From: Metabacillus schmidteae
GTDB lineage: Bacteria; Bacillota; Bacilli; Bacillales; Bacillaceae
Reading direction: 5' to 3'
Length of the DNA stretch: 64,000 bases
Assembly (NCBI RefSeq): GCF_903166545.1
Contig: NZ_CAESCH010000001.1
Coordinates: 872,001 to 936,000, forward strand
Below are positions 1 to 9,352 of this stretch, piece after piece. Each line of letters starts with the position of its first letter. The first letter of the stretch is position 1. The notes beneath the pieces were generated by a model. It made no database searches. It had not been told where the DNA came from and saw nothing but the letters and a program-made list of their open reading frames with translations. A program made the translations under genes and the position numbers.

Positions 1-184
1 CCATTTATATAGCTAAGTAATTAGGATACATTAGATCAGTCGATCTTGAATTATAGATCAAAAAAAGCACTTGGTTGTCGGCGATATTTCGCGTTATTTC
101 CTGTCAGAAATAACACAAAATATCCTCTTGCGATGAGATTTCATGAAGAAGACTCGAAGAAGCTTATTCATGAAGATTATTCAA

Positions 185-259
185 TGGGCTATAGCCAAGC
201 GGTAAGGCATCGCACTTTGACTGCGACATGCGTTGGTTCGAATCCAGCTAGCCCAGCCA
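185..259 (+). tRNA. tRNA-Gln (TTG)
   Basis: A full cloverleaf can be read. The acceptor stem TGGGCTA pairs with TAGCCCA, the anticodon loop CTTTGAC gives TTG, the T-arm has GGTTCGAATCC, and CCA is encoded at 257-259. It is the first complete tRNA of a five-gene cluster. The three bases opening the window are CCA and might be the end of a preceding tRNA, but that cannot be shown. Confidence 0.95.
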
Positions 260-319
260 TTTTCTTGACACATTTTTAGTTCTAGTGCATAGGCTAAATC
301 ATATAAATAAAGTAAGATC

Positions 320-394
320 GCGGAAGTAGTTCAGTGGTAGAACACCACCTTGCCAAGGTGGGGGTCGCGGGTTCGAATCCCGTCTTCCGCTCCA
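320..394 (+). tRNA. tRNA-Gly (GCC)
   Basis: The acceptor stem GCGGAAG pairs with CTTCCGC. The anticodon loop between CACCT and AGGTG contains GCC. The T-arm is GGGTTCGAATCCC and CCA is encoded. It lies 60 bases after tRNA-Gln and 8 bases before tRNA-Cys, so the cluster is probably one transcript. Confidence 0.96.
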
Positions 395-402
395 TTTAAA
401 AT

Positions 403-476
<74 letters not shown>

Positions 477-489
477 TTTTAACACCCTT

Positions 490-578
490 GCCGGGGTGGC
501 GGAACTGGCAGACGCACAGGACTTAAAATCCTGCGGTAGGTGACTACCGTACCGGTTCGATTCCGGTCCTCGGCACCA
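490..578 (+). tRNA. tRNA-Leu (TAA)
   Basis: A class II tRNA with a long variable arm (CGGTAGGTGACTACCG). The anticodon loop CTTAAAA gives TAA. CCA is encoded at 576-578. Confidence 0.96.
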
Positions 579-596
579 TAATGTACTTAATCCTTT

Positions 597-678
597 GCCA
601 GTGTGGCGGAATTGGCAGACGCGCACGACTCAAAATCGTGTTCCTTCGGGAGTGTCGGTTCGACCCCGACCACTGGTA
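597..678 (+). tRNA. tRNA-Leu (CAA), no encoded CCA
   Basis: A class II tRNA. The acceptor stem GCCAGTG pairs with CACTGGT through a closing G-T pair, and the anticodon loop CTCAAAA gives CAA. The discriminator A at 678 is followed by TCT, so CCA is not encoded, unlike its four neighbours. It is the last tRNA before a recombinase remnant, and its 3' end is where an integrating element would be expected to have recombined. Confidence 0.93.
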
Positions 679-704
679 TCTGAAATACAGTAACGACAAG
701 GGAA

Positions 705-730
705 ATCGCTGATATACAGCGGTTTTTTTT
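705..730 (+). terminator. Terminator of the tRNA cluster
   Basis: The stem ATCGCTG / CAGCGGT encloses a five-base loop and is followed by eight T. It sits 26 bases after the last tRNA. Confidence 0.8.
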
Positions 731-864
731 ATTGGTCAAAAATCATAAAAAATCGGTGTCAGATTGGCATGGGCGAGTCACCCTAAAAATATTTCATTTA
801 GGATGACTCGACTTCTCGGAAACATCTTATCCTTCGTTGAAAAGAAACGGAGGATTTTTTTATT

Positions 865-1816
865 ATGTCAGAAAAGAAGACAGGAAAAACAAGAACAAGG
901 ATTCCGGATTTGTTACCCGAAGAAGACTCATTTGCAATTAAAACAAAGATGAAACAACATGGAAGAGTGTATTAAAAAGTTTTTTATTTTGGAAAAAAGC
1001 TCAAGGTATTAGTGAGACTACCTTAAAAGGGTATTCAAACCACATTAATCACTTTTTAAAAGATTCTAAAGAGTTTTGGGAAAATGTAGAAAAAACAAAG
1101 CAAGCTATTCTTACACATATGGCAGAAGACATTAAGCCGGCAATGTACAAACTTTCGTTTAGTATATTTAAGAGTTTTTTTCGATTGGTGTATTTCTGAA
1201 GGATTAGTATTTAAAAACCCATTAAAGGGTTATAAAAAATGAAAAGCACACCCAAGGATTGTTGAAATACCAACATATGGAGGTCTGAGAGATTATGCAT
1301 TAATATTATTTACCTTGGATACTTGTGCAAGACCTAGTGATGCAACAAGGTTAAACAAATTGAGTTTTGATTTACCTCGTTTTTCTGTTACAATCCCTGA
1401 GGAAGTCTCGAAAACTCGAAAGGCTAGAACGTTACCTATACTACCTCATACATCTGAAGTTTTGAAAAAGTTGTTGCGAGTTCGACCTCATGATTGGGAT
1501 GAGGACGTTCCTGTTTTTTGTAATAGTTGATGGTGAAACCTTAAATCGCAAGGAGTGGAGTACACGTATGGATGGCTATAGTAAGGAAATTTTTTTAAAA
1601 ATAAGACCCTATGACCTTAGACATGCTTTTGCGATTATGTACTTACGAAATGGGGGAAATGCCTTTTCATTGCGGAAAGTGATGGGGCACGAAAATATGG
1701 ACATGACTAAAAGATATCTGAATATTACTGGTCAGGATTTACGCGAAGTCCATCAACATGCTAGTCCTCTTAATAATCTAATTCCTAAGAAGAAAAGCCG
1801 GATAAGAAAATTCTAA
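865..1816 (+). pseudogene. Tyrosine recombinase (phage-type integrase), degraded
   Basis: Fragments of one integrase are spread over several reading frames. The opening MSEKKTGKTRTRIPDL stops at 973. A second frame from about 950 carries a SAM-like core-binding segment (WKSVLKSFLFWKKAQG, then TLKGYSNHINHF). A third frame contains NPLKGYKK and, after an in-frame TGA near 1240, the catalytic start TCARPSDATRL with the first Arg. A fourth frame (1490-1816) has DLRHAFA, the MGHENMDMTKRY box and the presumed tyrosine nucleophile. At least three frameshifts and one internal stop mean no active enzyme is made. A GGAGG at 848-852 precedes the original ATG. Its place just behind tRNA-Leu fits a former integrative element using the tRNA as attachment site, which is inference. 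Confidence 0.85.
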
Positions 1817-1851
1817 TACATCATGTAAGTTTGCAATGAATAATATCAAAA

Positions 1852-1882
1852 TGGAGTGGAAGAAATTTTCTCACTCTTTTTT
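1852..1882 (+). terminator. Terminator after integrase remnant
   Basis: An interrupted stem GGAGTGGAAGAAA / TTTCTCACTC is followed by six T. Confidence 0.5.
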
Positions 1883-2519
1883 GTATGATTTCAAATAATA
1901 ATAATTATGTGTCTAAATAAAACCTACTCATTAATAAACCGATATTTTTTCTCATGCTCTTACTATTTTTACTTAAATATGCATAGCTTGTACCAACGTT
2001 TTTGGACCCTCGTTATATTAAAATATCGGCTATCTCTTAACTCTCTAACATAGCTACGAATACTTATTTCACATTTTTCATTATAAACTATAATTGGATA
2101 CTATATATTACCATAAGGCTTATCACTACAACTTTTGCAAACATAACATTTTAGAACTCTCCCCCTAGTGGTAGGGTAGGCACTATACTTATAAAAATCA
2201 CTTTTATATATTTCTTTTTACAAGGCTATTTTCGTATAGATTGTTGCTTTTGCGTTAGAGACACATTTTTCAATATATACCATTAATTGTATAAGATTAT
2301 AGATGGATGGGGTTATAAACAATACACTTTAAAATGGAGTATTAAAATAGTAGTAATAATACCTTTCCGCGAATTCTTGTTTTTTACATTTAATTATTTT
2401 TTGCAGTTTATTCAAAAAACAAAACTATATACCTATCATAAAATTACAATATATACCAATTGTTCTATATTAATCCAGAATTATATAACGTAGAATTTAA
2501 ATGTACTAAAAACAAATCC
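1883..2519 (+). other. Intergenic, AT-rich, no gene seen
   Basis: No reading frame here has a convincing ribosome binding site or protein-like composition. The only G+C-rich island is the imperfect palindrome CTCCCCCTAGTGGTAGGG at about 2159-2176. The rest is AT-rich, as expected for old transferred DNA. Confidence 0.5.
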
Positions 2520-2531
2520 AAGGAGGAAAAG

Positions 2532-3251
2532 ATGAAAAAAACTTTGATTCTATTAATGTCTGTTTTTATGCTATTTAGCGGGGCTACTGGTGCATTCGCA
2601 GAGAGGACAACAATTAATAACGGTCCAAAATATGAGGTTTTAGAAGCTACAGATTCGTATGAAAAAGTAAAAATAACAAATGAAGATGGAACTGTTGAAT
2701 ACTTAGAAGGTGAATTAGTAAATGGAAATTATAAATATACGTCTACTGATTCTGACGGGAATGTATTGTATATAAACTCTGATGATGAAAATGTTATTGT
2801 TACTAATGCCGAAGAAGAGATTGTATTAGAATTATCAAAAGCTGAAGTGTTGAGTAATGATGAGCTTGGATATATTTCTACCGAGAAACACCCCTTCACA
2901 GGAAAACCTATCGAGGTTCATTATGGCTTATATGATAATGTCCCTAAAAATACATCTTGGGCAAACTATTATTCTTATAAGGGGAGTAAAGAAGTGCAAG
3001 GAATTAACACTTCTGCGATTGCGGGTATTTTTGCAAGTGTAGTCTCACTGTCTCCTGTTGCCGGTGTAATCGTGACAATTGCCTCTGCGGTTTATAGTTA
3101 TCATTTACCTAAAGCTTGGTATAAAGTTACAGTGCAGACACGCTATATGAATGGAAAACTTTATAAAAGAAAGGTTATGAAGGTATATAAATACCATGAC
3201 TACACAGGATATATTGGAATGGTATACGGAAATGCGGAGTTAGTGCGATAA
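2532..3251 (+). CDS. Secreted bacteriocin-like protein (geobacillin-26-like?)
   Basis: A 239-residue predicted secreted protein. The ATG at 2532 follows AAGGAGGAAAAG and is preferred over upstream in-frame codons because it opens a signal peptide (MKKTLILLMSVFMLFSG) with probable cleavage after AFA near residue 23. The mature N-terminal half is acidic and rich in Thr, Asn and Asp, with a KITNEDGTVEYLEGEL stretch. Residues about 155-190 are hydrophobic (AIAGIFASVVSLSPVAGVIV). The C-terminus is basic and Tyr-rich. The layout recalls the large secreted geobacillin-26-type antimicrobials of Bacillaceae; I recall that resemblance but cannot test it. A terminator follows at once. It lies between two recombinase remnants, so it was probably acquired by transfer. 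Function unproven. Confidence 0.6.
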   Translation: MKKTLILLMSVFMLFSGATGAFAERTTINNGPKYEVLEATDSYEKVKITNEDGTVEYLEGELVNGNYKYTSTDSDGNVLYINSDDENVIVTNAEEEIVLELSKAEVLSNDELGYISTEKHPFTGKPIEVHYGLYDNVPKNTSWANYYSYKGSKEVQGINTSAIAGIFASVVSLSPVAGVIVTIASAVYSYHLPKAWYKVTVQTRYMNGKLYKRKVMKVYKYHDYTGYIGMVYGNAELVR

Positions 3252-3258
3252 CAAAAAG

Positions 3259-3293
3259 ACAAAAGGCTGCTATGCGGTCCTTTTGTTTTTTTT
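3259..3293 (+). terminator. Terminator after the bacteriocin-like gene
   Basis: The stem ACAAAAGG / CCTTTTGT is followed by eight T starting eight bases after the stop codon. Confidence 0.8.
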
Positions 3294-3364
3294 CGTACTT
3301 TTTTATCATATATTTCCAATAAGAAATCTTTATAATAAAAAGTAAGGAAAGGGGTTGTTTTTAA

Positions 3365-3565
3365 TTGAATCATAAGTTTTTAGAGTGGTTAGGTTTTGCA
3401 ATACTTATTGTATCGTTGTTAGGTAAGGCCATATTGTTACAATATAATAACGACGATTTCACTTTGAATATTATTTTAAATGTAACAATGGGACTAGGTG
3501 CTATTATTACTATTTTTACTTTCATTCACAGAAAATTTGGCAAGAAAGTTGAAGGAAACAAATAA
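3365..3565 (+). CDS. Small two-helix membrane protein (possible immunity)
   Basis: A 66-residue protein with a TTG start at 3365 behind AAGGAAAGGGG. It has two predicted membrane helices (about residues 8-27, FAILIVSLLGKAILL, and 36-55, ILNVTMGLGAIITIFTF) and a basic tail KFGKKVEGNK. No family is recognised. Lying 113 bases downstream of the secreted bacteriocin-like gene, in the same orientation but behind its terminator, it could be the cognate immunity protein. That rests only on position and topology. The gene has its own terminator. Confidence 0.55.
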   Translation: MNHKFLEWLGFAILIVSLLGKAILLQYNNDDFTLNIILNVTMGLGAIITIFTFIHRKFGKKVEGNK

Positions 3566-3575
3566 CTTTAATATC

Positions 3576-3604
3576 AAAACCAAGTATAACGTATACTTGG
3601 TTTT
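3576..3604 (+). terminator. Terminator, near-perfect palindrome
   Basis: AAAACCAAGTATA and TATACTTGGTTTT pair around a three-base loop just after the small membrane protein gene. Symmetric, so it could act on both strands. Confidence 0.7.
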
Positions 3605-3973
3605 GAATTCTAGAATATTTTATAAAAATTACTTGTTTTCTAATCGAGAAGATAAAAATTTTTTGATAAGTATTAGAGAAGTTTTTATTAATGGATGTGG
3701 AAATCGTTTCCTGTTTTAAATATGTAATAGGTAGCGAATGCAAGTTAATTGTAGCTTTTTAAGTTTCTTCATCCATAAGCTCTTCATGGACATTTATTAA
3801 ATATTCTGGGTTATCTTTTCCTTTAAGTTGATAACTTTTTGTCTTACTTGAATTTAGTATCCTGAAGGTTTAAATTATAGAATAGTATTGCTTATACTAC
3901 TATCTATTTTCAATATTATTATCTTACAGATGTTTAATATATAATTGGTATGCGTGTATTAATTATATTAGTT
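3605..3973 (+). other. Intergenic, no gene seen
   Basis: AT-rich sequence with no frame supported by a ribosome binding site. It separates the bacteriocin-like locus from the downstream recombinase remnant. Confidence 0.5.
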
Positions 3974-4819
3974 TCAATTCCTCTTTTTATTTCTATTTAA
4001 TTGTGCTTGTGTTTTTCCAAAAGCAACTTTATTTATTAATGGTTCGTGGTTCCCAATAGTCACTTCGTCTCCCCAAACCAATTTTACTGTATAGAAGGAA
4101 TTGTTTAATATCTTTTTAATTGAAGCTGGTGTAAATTCTCTGCTTTTTCTAGTTTTAATTCCTTCTTGCTTCATCCATCGAAGTATCTTCCGTATACTGC
4201 CTAATTCTGCTTATTTCTTAAAAATATATTTTACAATCTTAGCTTCGGATTCTTCAATAATAATAATAATAGGCTTGTCCATTCCTTCATGCTGCCACCT
4301 ATAACCAAGCGGAGCAACACCACATCCCTTTATTGTATCCTTTCTAACTTTTGTTCTTCTTCCATTTGCTAATTTTTTAGTAATACTCATGTGGTCGTAT
4401 TGGTCCAAGAGCTCCATCATTCCATTAATTAAAAATTCATTCGGGTCTTTAGTATAAACACTGTAGCTTGGTTGTTCCAAACTCAAAATATTCGCCCCTG
4501 CTTTTATGAATTTTCTTTTAATGTACACTTTAGCCAGATCATTTCTCCACAGTCTGTTTGTATTGTAAATAATACAGATTTTATAATTTTCTAATTCTTT
4601 TTACATAGAATGCAGGTCTTCTCTATTTTTGAATAGGTCTTCATCATCCGTTTCATAGTCTTCTCTACCTGATTGACCGCCATCTTCAAAAATTCTTATC
4701 AGCTTCAATCTGTTCTATTTACAATAATCAATAATTTTCTTTTTTTGGTCCTCAATGCCCTGTCTTTTTTTCACCTGAGTCTCAGTAGACACTCGGACAT
4801 ATGCAATGACCTCATCCAT
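3974..4819 (-). pseudogene. Large serine recombinase, degraded
   Basis: Read on the minus strand from the ATG at 4819, the resolvase N-terminus MDEVIAYVRVSTETQ appears, with the catalytic Ser in the VRVST motif. The frame is then broken by in-frame stops (after DYCK and after DLHSM). It continues through YNTNRLWRNDLAKV and the helix GMMELLDQYDHMSITKKLA, which leads to the APLGYRW motif that opens the recombinase domain. After a stop near 4211, the recombinase-domain end FTPASIKKILNNSFYT and HEPLINK are read in another frame at 3974-4174. Roughly 280 codons remain, against 450-550 in intact members, so the zinc-ribbon and coiled-coil C-terminus is lost. It is inactive, and it marks a second vanished mobile element, or the other end of one. 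Confidence 0.85.
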
Positions 4820-5452
4820 AATAAACGCCCCTTTTTATTAAATTGTACTATCGTTTTCCACTTTTTGTTGTTAACTATTATCCATAAAAGTAAACAATAA
4901 ATGGTTGTATTGCTTGATAATACTTTGTTTGTTGTAGGTCTAAGTCTTATTATTGTGTTGAAATCTGAATAAAGATTAAAATTGGGCTGTTATAATTTTA
5001 TAAAGAGGGTTGTGAATAAATATTGCTTTTAATGAGGTCAAATTATAGTTATTATTTTTTATTGCGGGTGAGAAAAGCTATCAAGGAAGAAAAGTGAAAA
5101 AATATTAAGCATCTTTAGTAGTAGTTAGAAATTTTGCACAACAAATCTTTCATATCTCCTAATTTAAAATACAGTTGCCATAAAAAATGTAATGGTTATT
5201 GTGCATAAATTTTATTTTGCTCAAGTATCGACGTTGAAGTGACCGAATACTGTTGTGCATAAATTATTTCTTCTTTTTTATCATCTTCACTTTTAAAGCC
5301 TACAAACCCAACTCTTATTTTTCAAAGTAAAGAAGTATCATACATGCAAAATTAATATGATTTTCAAAACCTTAATAAAACTTTACCCTCCTTTAAGATT
5401 GCATTAACGGACAAATGCTACGATAAAAGTATTCGAAAGGGGGAACTGATTC
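4820..5452 (+). other. Intergenic with three copies of a TTGTGCA motif
   Basis: There is no gene. The motif TTGTGCATAAATT occurs twice directly, near 5207-5219 and 5252-5265. A related inverted copy, TTTTGCACAACAAAT, lies near 5132-5146. These may be relics of an element end or a recombination site. The promoter of the downstream nucleotidase gene must lie in the last 100 bases, but no clear -35/-10 pair stands out. Confidence 0.4.
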
Positions 5453-7018
5453 ATGTATTCATTGCACGTGAAGAAAGTGTTACTTCTTTTATTATTTGTA
5501 TTATTTATTGTAGGGGGTTCTGTTTATGCTGCTACTTCGATCGATCATGATTCAACTGATTCACTACAAGTGCAGTTATTAGGTGTGAATGATTTACATG
5601 GTCACCTTGATACATATGATCAATTCAAGGGGAAAAAGGTTGGCGGAGCAGACTATTTGGCTGCTTATCTTAATAAATATCGCCAGGAAAATGAGCATAC
5701 TCTTATTATTCATGCTGGTGATATGATTGGAGGCAGTCCACCAATCTCCTCGCTTCTTCAAGATGAACCAACTATGGAGTATTTAGATCTCTTACAGTTT
5801 GATGTAGGAACAATAGGGAACCATGAACTAGATGAGGGTATCGATGAAATGAAACGACTCCTATCTGGAGGTTCTCATCCAATTACTGGCTACTTCCCAG
5901 GATCAGAAACCCCCTATATATCTGCTAATATCATCGATAAAAAAACAAATAGGCATGTGTTTCCGCCATATTTGATTAAAGAAATTGACGGGATTAAAAT
6001 AGGCTTTATTGGTGTGGTCACAACCAAAACAAATTTATATGTTCTCCCTGAAAATCTTGATTCAATAAAAATCACCGACGAAGTAAAAGCAATCAATAAA
6101 GCAGCTGATGATTTAAAAAAACAAGGAGTTAAGTCGATAGTTGTTCTTGGTCATATATCTTCCAAGTCAAATTCCGATGGCACCAATCCAGATGAGGATC
6201 TTGCTAAAATGGCTCCTGATATTGATGACGAAGTAGATATTCTTTTTGGTGCGCATAACCATCAGTACACAAATACGGTTGTAGACAATAAGCTTATTGT
6301 TCAAGCCTACTCATATGGAAAAGCGTTCTCCCATATCAACATAGGTATCGATAAAAATTCAAAAGACATTATTCATAAAAAAGCAAATATTATTCTTACT
6401 GATCACGAACGAATCAAACCAGACCCAGATGCAATTGAACTTATTCATAAATACAAAGAAAAAACAGATACCTACGTAAATCAAGTTGTTGGTACTTTAC
6501 CTGATGCAGTCTCAAAAAGGAAAAACAAGGATGGATTTTCCCCTTTAGGTTACATGATCGCAGATTCATACAAAGCAAGCATGAATACAGACTTTGCTTT
6601 TGTCCACCAAGGGGGTCTGCGAGAAAGCCTTAACAAAGGGACAGTAAAAATGGAAGATCTCCTAACCGTATTACCTTTTGGACACAAACTCGTATCCACT
6701 TCCATCACTGGAGAACAAATAAAAAAAGTTCTTGAACAGCAATGGAGATTAAATGAAAAAGAAAACATATTGCAAGTCTCGGGTCTTTCTTATACGTATG
6801 TCAAACAGGCTCCCATTGGAAACAAAATAAAGTCATTGAAAGAAACAAACGGAGATATCATTGATCCTGATAAAACATACACCGTCGCTATAACTGACTA
6901 CTTGTCCTTTGGTGGAGATGGATTTACATCGTTTGAAGAGGGAAAAGCAATAGGTGAAGGACCTTTAGATGTTGAAGCATTTGCTGAGTTAATAAAGGGG
7001 CAAAGAACTGCAAAATAG
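5453..7018 (+). CDS. Secreted 5'-nucleotidase/2',3'-cyclic phosphodiesterase family
   Basis: A 521-residue exported metallophosphoesterase of the UshA/YfkN type, expected to strip phosphate from extracellular nucleotides. The ATG at 5453 follows GAAAGGGGGAAC. A signal peptide (VLLLLLFVLFIVGGSVYA) occupies residues 1-26. The calcineurin-like half carries the dimetal motifs VNDLHGH (about 44-50), HAGDMIGG (about 86), GNHELDEG (about 122) and GAHNH (about 265). The C-terminal nucleotidase domain (about 350-515) has the substrate-binding HQGGLRESL and LPFGHKL segments and the ending SFGGDGF. There is no sortase motif or C-terminal anchor, so it should be released. It stands alone, with terminators on both sides. 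It is a paralogue of the two nucleotidase domains in the giant protein at 24025. Confidence 0.9.
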   Translation: MYSLHVKKVLLLLLFVLFIVGGSVYAATSIDHDSTDSLQVQLLGVNDLHGHLDTYDQFKGKKVGGADYLAAYLNKYRQENEHTLIIHAGDMIGGSPPISSLLQDEPTMEYLDLLQFDVGTIGNHELDEGIDEMKRLLSGGSHPITGYFPGSETPYISANIIDKKTNRHVFPPYLIKEIDGIKIGFIGVVTTKTNLYVLPENLDSIKITDEVKAINKAADDLKKQGVKSIVVLGHISSKSNSDGTNPDEDLAKMAPDIDDEVDILFGAHNHQYTNTVVDNKLIVQAYSYGKAFSHINIGIDKNSKDIIHKKANIILTDHERIKPDPDAIELIHKYKEKTDTYVNQVVGTLPDAVSKRKNKDGFSPLGYMIADSYKASMNTDFAFVHQGGLRESLNKGTVKMEDLLTVLPFGHKLVSTSITGEQIKKVLEQQWRLNEKENILQVSGLSYTYVKQAPIGNKIKSLKETNGDIIDPDKTYTVAITDYLSFGGDGFTSFEEGKAIGEGPLDVEAFAELIKGQRTAK

Positions 7019-7042
7019 AATTTTATAAAAATGCGATCAAAA

Positions 7043-7072
7043 AGAAGAAACCTTGGCTATCATGGTTTCTTC
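7043..7072 (+). terminator. Bidirectional terminator between convergent genes
   Basis: GAAGAAACC and GGTTTCTTC form a nine-pair stem between the stop codons of the nucleotidase gene and the convergent yrhK-like gene. Confidence 0.7.
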
Positions 7073-7107
7073 GTCTTATAGGAAATAGTTTTTTAAGAGT
7101 CTTTTAA

Positions 7108-7386
7108 CTATGATTCAGGATTACGAACTTTTTTCAAATGGAATCGCTTGATAAATTGAATCATAGGCCTAATTAAAAATAGTGCACTTCCCACGATAAA
7201 CATCCAAATCGCATATGTTTCTAATGGTTTCCAAAGAAAGAGAACACTACCAATTAAAAAACAGAGGGCTATCAAAACATCATTAATGTTATAAAAGAAC
7301 TCATAACGCTCATTAATAGTAATTTCGTGTTGACCAAATTGTACGTCAATATAATTAGGCTCATTATCTACTTTAAATTGTTTCAC
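7108..7386 (-). CDS. yrhK: YrhK-family membrane protein
   Basis: A 92-residue protein starting at GTG 7386, eight bases after AAGGGAG. Two hydrophobic segments (VLIALCFLIGSVLFLW and TYAIWMFIVGSALFLIRP) are joined by a short loop. They are followed by the basic tail FIKRFHLKKVRNPES. The arrangement ERYEFFYNINDVL, then IGSVLFL, then IRP and HLKK matches the YrhK-like family of small two-helix proteins known from Bacillus. Their function is unknown. It is transcribed alone, convergent with the nucleotidase gene. Confidence 0.75.
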   Translation of the reverse strand: MKQFKVDNEPNYIDVQFGQHEITINERYEFFYNINDVLIALCFLIGSVLFLWKPLETYAIWMFIVGSALFLIRPMIQFIKRFHLKKVRNPES

Positions 7387-7770
7387 ACTTTCAACTCCCT
7401 TGTAAGGATTATTCCCGGTGTGAATCGCGTAAAAACATCGGTATTTACTTTCTTATTACAAGGGGGGACAAGTTTCAAATAATTTATGTGGAGTATCTAC
7501 TTTTTGAACAACAAAGTATTTTCATCTCCATTTATTAAAAATACATTTCTACCAATCTAAAGTAGAAAATAAGTACCTTCCCCTAGACCAAAACTGCCTT
7601 TTCCATATTGTTTTCATTGCACTTAAGGTTAATAATGTTTAAAATTTTCTATAGTTTGATAAAAATTGCTTAAGCATGGTATAAAAGTTAAAGAAAAAAA
7701 TTTTTTTACTTTTAATTTTGCGACTGAAGTTTTACTTAGTATTACATCAAGAGAGGAATTGAATTTTAAT
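7387..7770 (+). other. Intergenic, promoters only
   Basis: No gene is supported. The reading frame of the downstream dihydrouridine synthase extends back to an ATG at 7666, but those 35 codons are Phe/Lys-rich and unlike the family, so they are taken as leader. The region must hold the divergent promoters of yrhK and that gene. Confidence 0.5.
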
Positions 7771-8739
7771 ATGATAGATAATTTCTGGCGTGATTTACCA
7801 CGACCATTTTTTGTACTTGCTCCAATGGAAGATGTGACAGATGTTGTTTTTCGCCATGTGGTGAGTGAAGCAGCTAGACCTGATGTGTTTTTTACAGAGT
7901 TTACAAACACGGAGAGCTATTGTCACCCAGAGGGAAAACAAAGTGTGCGTGGACGTTTGACTTTTACAGAAGATGAACAACCAATGGTTGCACATATATG
8001 GGGAGATAAGCCCGAGTATTTCCGACAAATGAGTATTGGTATGGCGGAACTTGGGTTTAAGGGTATTGATATCAATATGGGCTGTCCTGTACCTAATGTG
8101 GCATCCAGAGGGAAGGGAAGCGGTCTTATCCTTCGTCCGGAAGTAGCTGCAGAACTAATACAAGCAGCGAAAGCGGGCGGATTGCCTGTAAGTGTGAAGA
8201 CAAGGCTTGGTTACACAGAAGTGGACGAGTGGCAGGACTGGCTAACACATATATTGAAACAAGACATCGCTAATCTTTCTATCCATCTGCGAACAAGAAA
8301 GGAAATGAGCCAAGTAGATGCTCATTGGGAACTGATTCCGGAGATTAAAAAACTTCGTGACGAGATAGCACCGGATACACTTTTGACGATTAATGGGGAT
8401 ATTCTTGACCGTGCAGCTGGCTTGAAGCTTGTTGATCAATATGGTGTTGATGGCGTTATGATTGGGCGTGGTATCTTTAAAAATCCATTTGCGTTTGAAA
8501 AAGAGCCGAAAGATCATAGCAGTAAGGAATTGCTTGATCTCTTAAGATTGCATCTTGATCTTCATGATAAATATTCAACAGAATTAGAGCCACGTCCGTT
8601 TAAAGCTCTTCATCGCTTTTTTAAGATATATGTCAAAGGATTTAGAGGAGCGGGTGAGTTAAGAAATCAATTGATGAACACAGATTCAACAGATGACGTG
8701 CGTGCATTGCTTGATAACTTTGAGTTAAAAGAAGATTAA
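7771..8739 (+). CDS. tRNA-dihydrouridine synthase
   Basis: A 322-residue FMN enzyme that reduces uridine to dihydrouridine in the tRNA D-loop. The ATG at 7771 gives the family-typical start [20 protein letters not shown]; the GAGAGG at 7751 is rather far (14 bases) from it, and a longer form from 7666 is possible but atypical. Visible motifs are [12 protein letters not shown] near the FMN site, the catalytic-cysteine segment [10 protein letters not shown] (about 108), [17 protein letters not shown] and [10 protein letters not shown] in the TIM barrel. It belongs to the divergent branch common in Firmicutes rather than the DusB next to fis or nrdR. It is followed by its own terminator. Confidence 0.9.
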   Translation: MIDNFWRDLPRPFFVLAPMEDVTDVVFRHVVSEAARPDVFFTEFTNTESYCHPEGKQSVRGRLTFTEDEQPMVAHIWGDKPEYFRQMSIGMAELGFKGIDINMGCPVPNVASRGKGSGLILRPEVAAELIQAAKAGGLPVSVKTRLGYTEVDEWQDWLTHILKQDIANLSIHLRTRKEMSQVDAHWELIPEIKKLRDEIAPDTLLTINGDILDRAAGLKLVDQYGVDGVMIGRGIFKNPFAFEKEPKDHSSKELLDLLRLHLDLHDKYSTELEPRPFKALHRFFKIYVKGFRGAGELRNQLMNTDSTDDVRALLDNFELKED

Positions 8740-8770
8740 TGAGATGGCTGTGACCCCTAGAGTTAGAGTT

Positions 8771-8824
8771 AATTGGCTGGTGTGAGTTTGGTATGGAACT
8801 AGACTCATTCCGGCCAATTTTTGT
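8771..8824 (+). terminator. Terminator of the dihydrouridine synthase gene
   Basis: AATTGGCTGG pairs imperfectly with CCGGCCAATT across a long loop and is followed by a T-rich run. Confidence 0.6.
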
Positions 8825-9044
8825 TTTATGCGCCTTCCAAAATTTCTACCTTAGTTGTCAAACGGTCATCAAGGTTTGTAACTGAAGTCATTTTCACACA
8901 TTCAAATTCTTGCACACACTGATACATAAAACCTTAGCCTGCTACTTGCAATTCGGACAATGATATTCATCTTTATTGTCATTATCTTTGATATATATTT
9001 CTTGATGGGATTGGTTTTATGTTTATAAATCCAAAGAAGAAGAA

Positions 9045-9092
9045 GAAAATGAAAATTGGAGAAAATGAAAATTGGAGAAAATGAAAATTGGA
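9045..9092 (+). repeat. Three tandem 16-bp repeats
   Basis: GAAAATGAAAATTGGA is repeated three times exactly (9045, 9061, 9077), followed by a partial fourth copy. It lies in an 880-bp intergenic stretch. It looks like slippage expansion. Confidence 0.9.
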
Positions 9093-9352
9093 GAAAATTC
9101 ATATTCCTGCTCCAGTCGTCTTTTTCAGCTTTAATAAATATTTAATTGAAGTACATAATCACAATGAAGATCATAAATGCAATATCCAAAAAAAATCACC
9201 TCTTTTTATAACCTCCTAATCTTATCTCCTGCCTGTATGATGATGTGCCATTTTCCACATGACTTTTTATATTTGAAACATCAATCATCCTCTCAATTTT
9301 TACCTTTCTTTAGCCTTCATATTTACCTTGTAGGGTGCGTTCATTCCTAGGG

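Noticed and set aside
2159..2190. CTCCCCCTAGTGGTAGGG palindrome as a MerR-type operator
   Set aside because: The spacing to plausible -35 and -10 boxes is wrong and no MerR-type gene is nearby.
2287..2493. Short AT-rich open frame before the bacteriocin-like gene
   Set aside because: No ribosome binding site and a composition expected from random AT-rich DNA.
7666..7770. Longer N-terminus for the dihydrouridine synthase
   Set aside because: The extra 35 codons are not family-like, and the ATG at 7771 gives the standard beginning [12 protein letters not shown].
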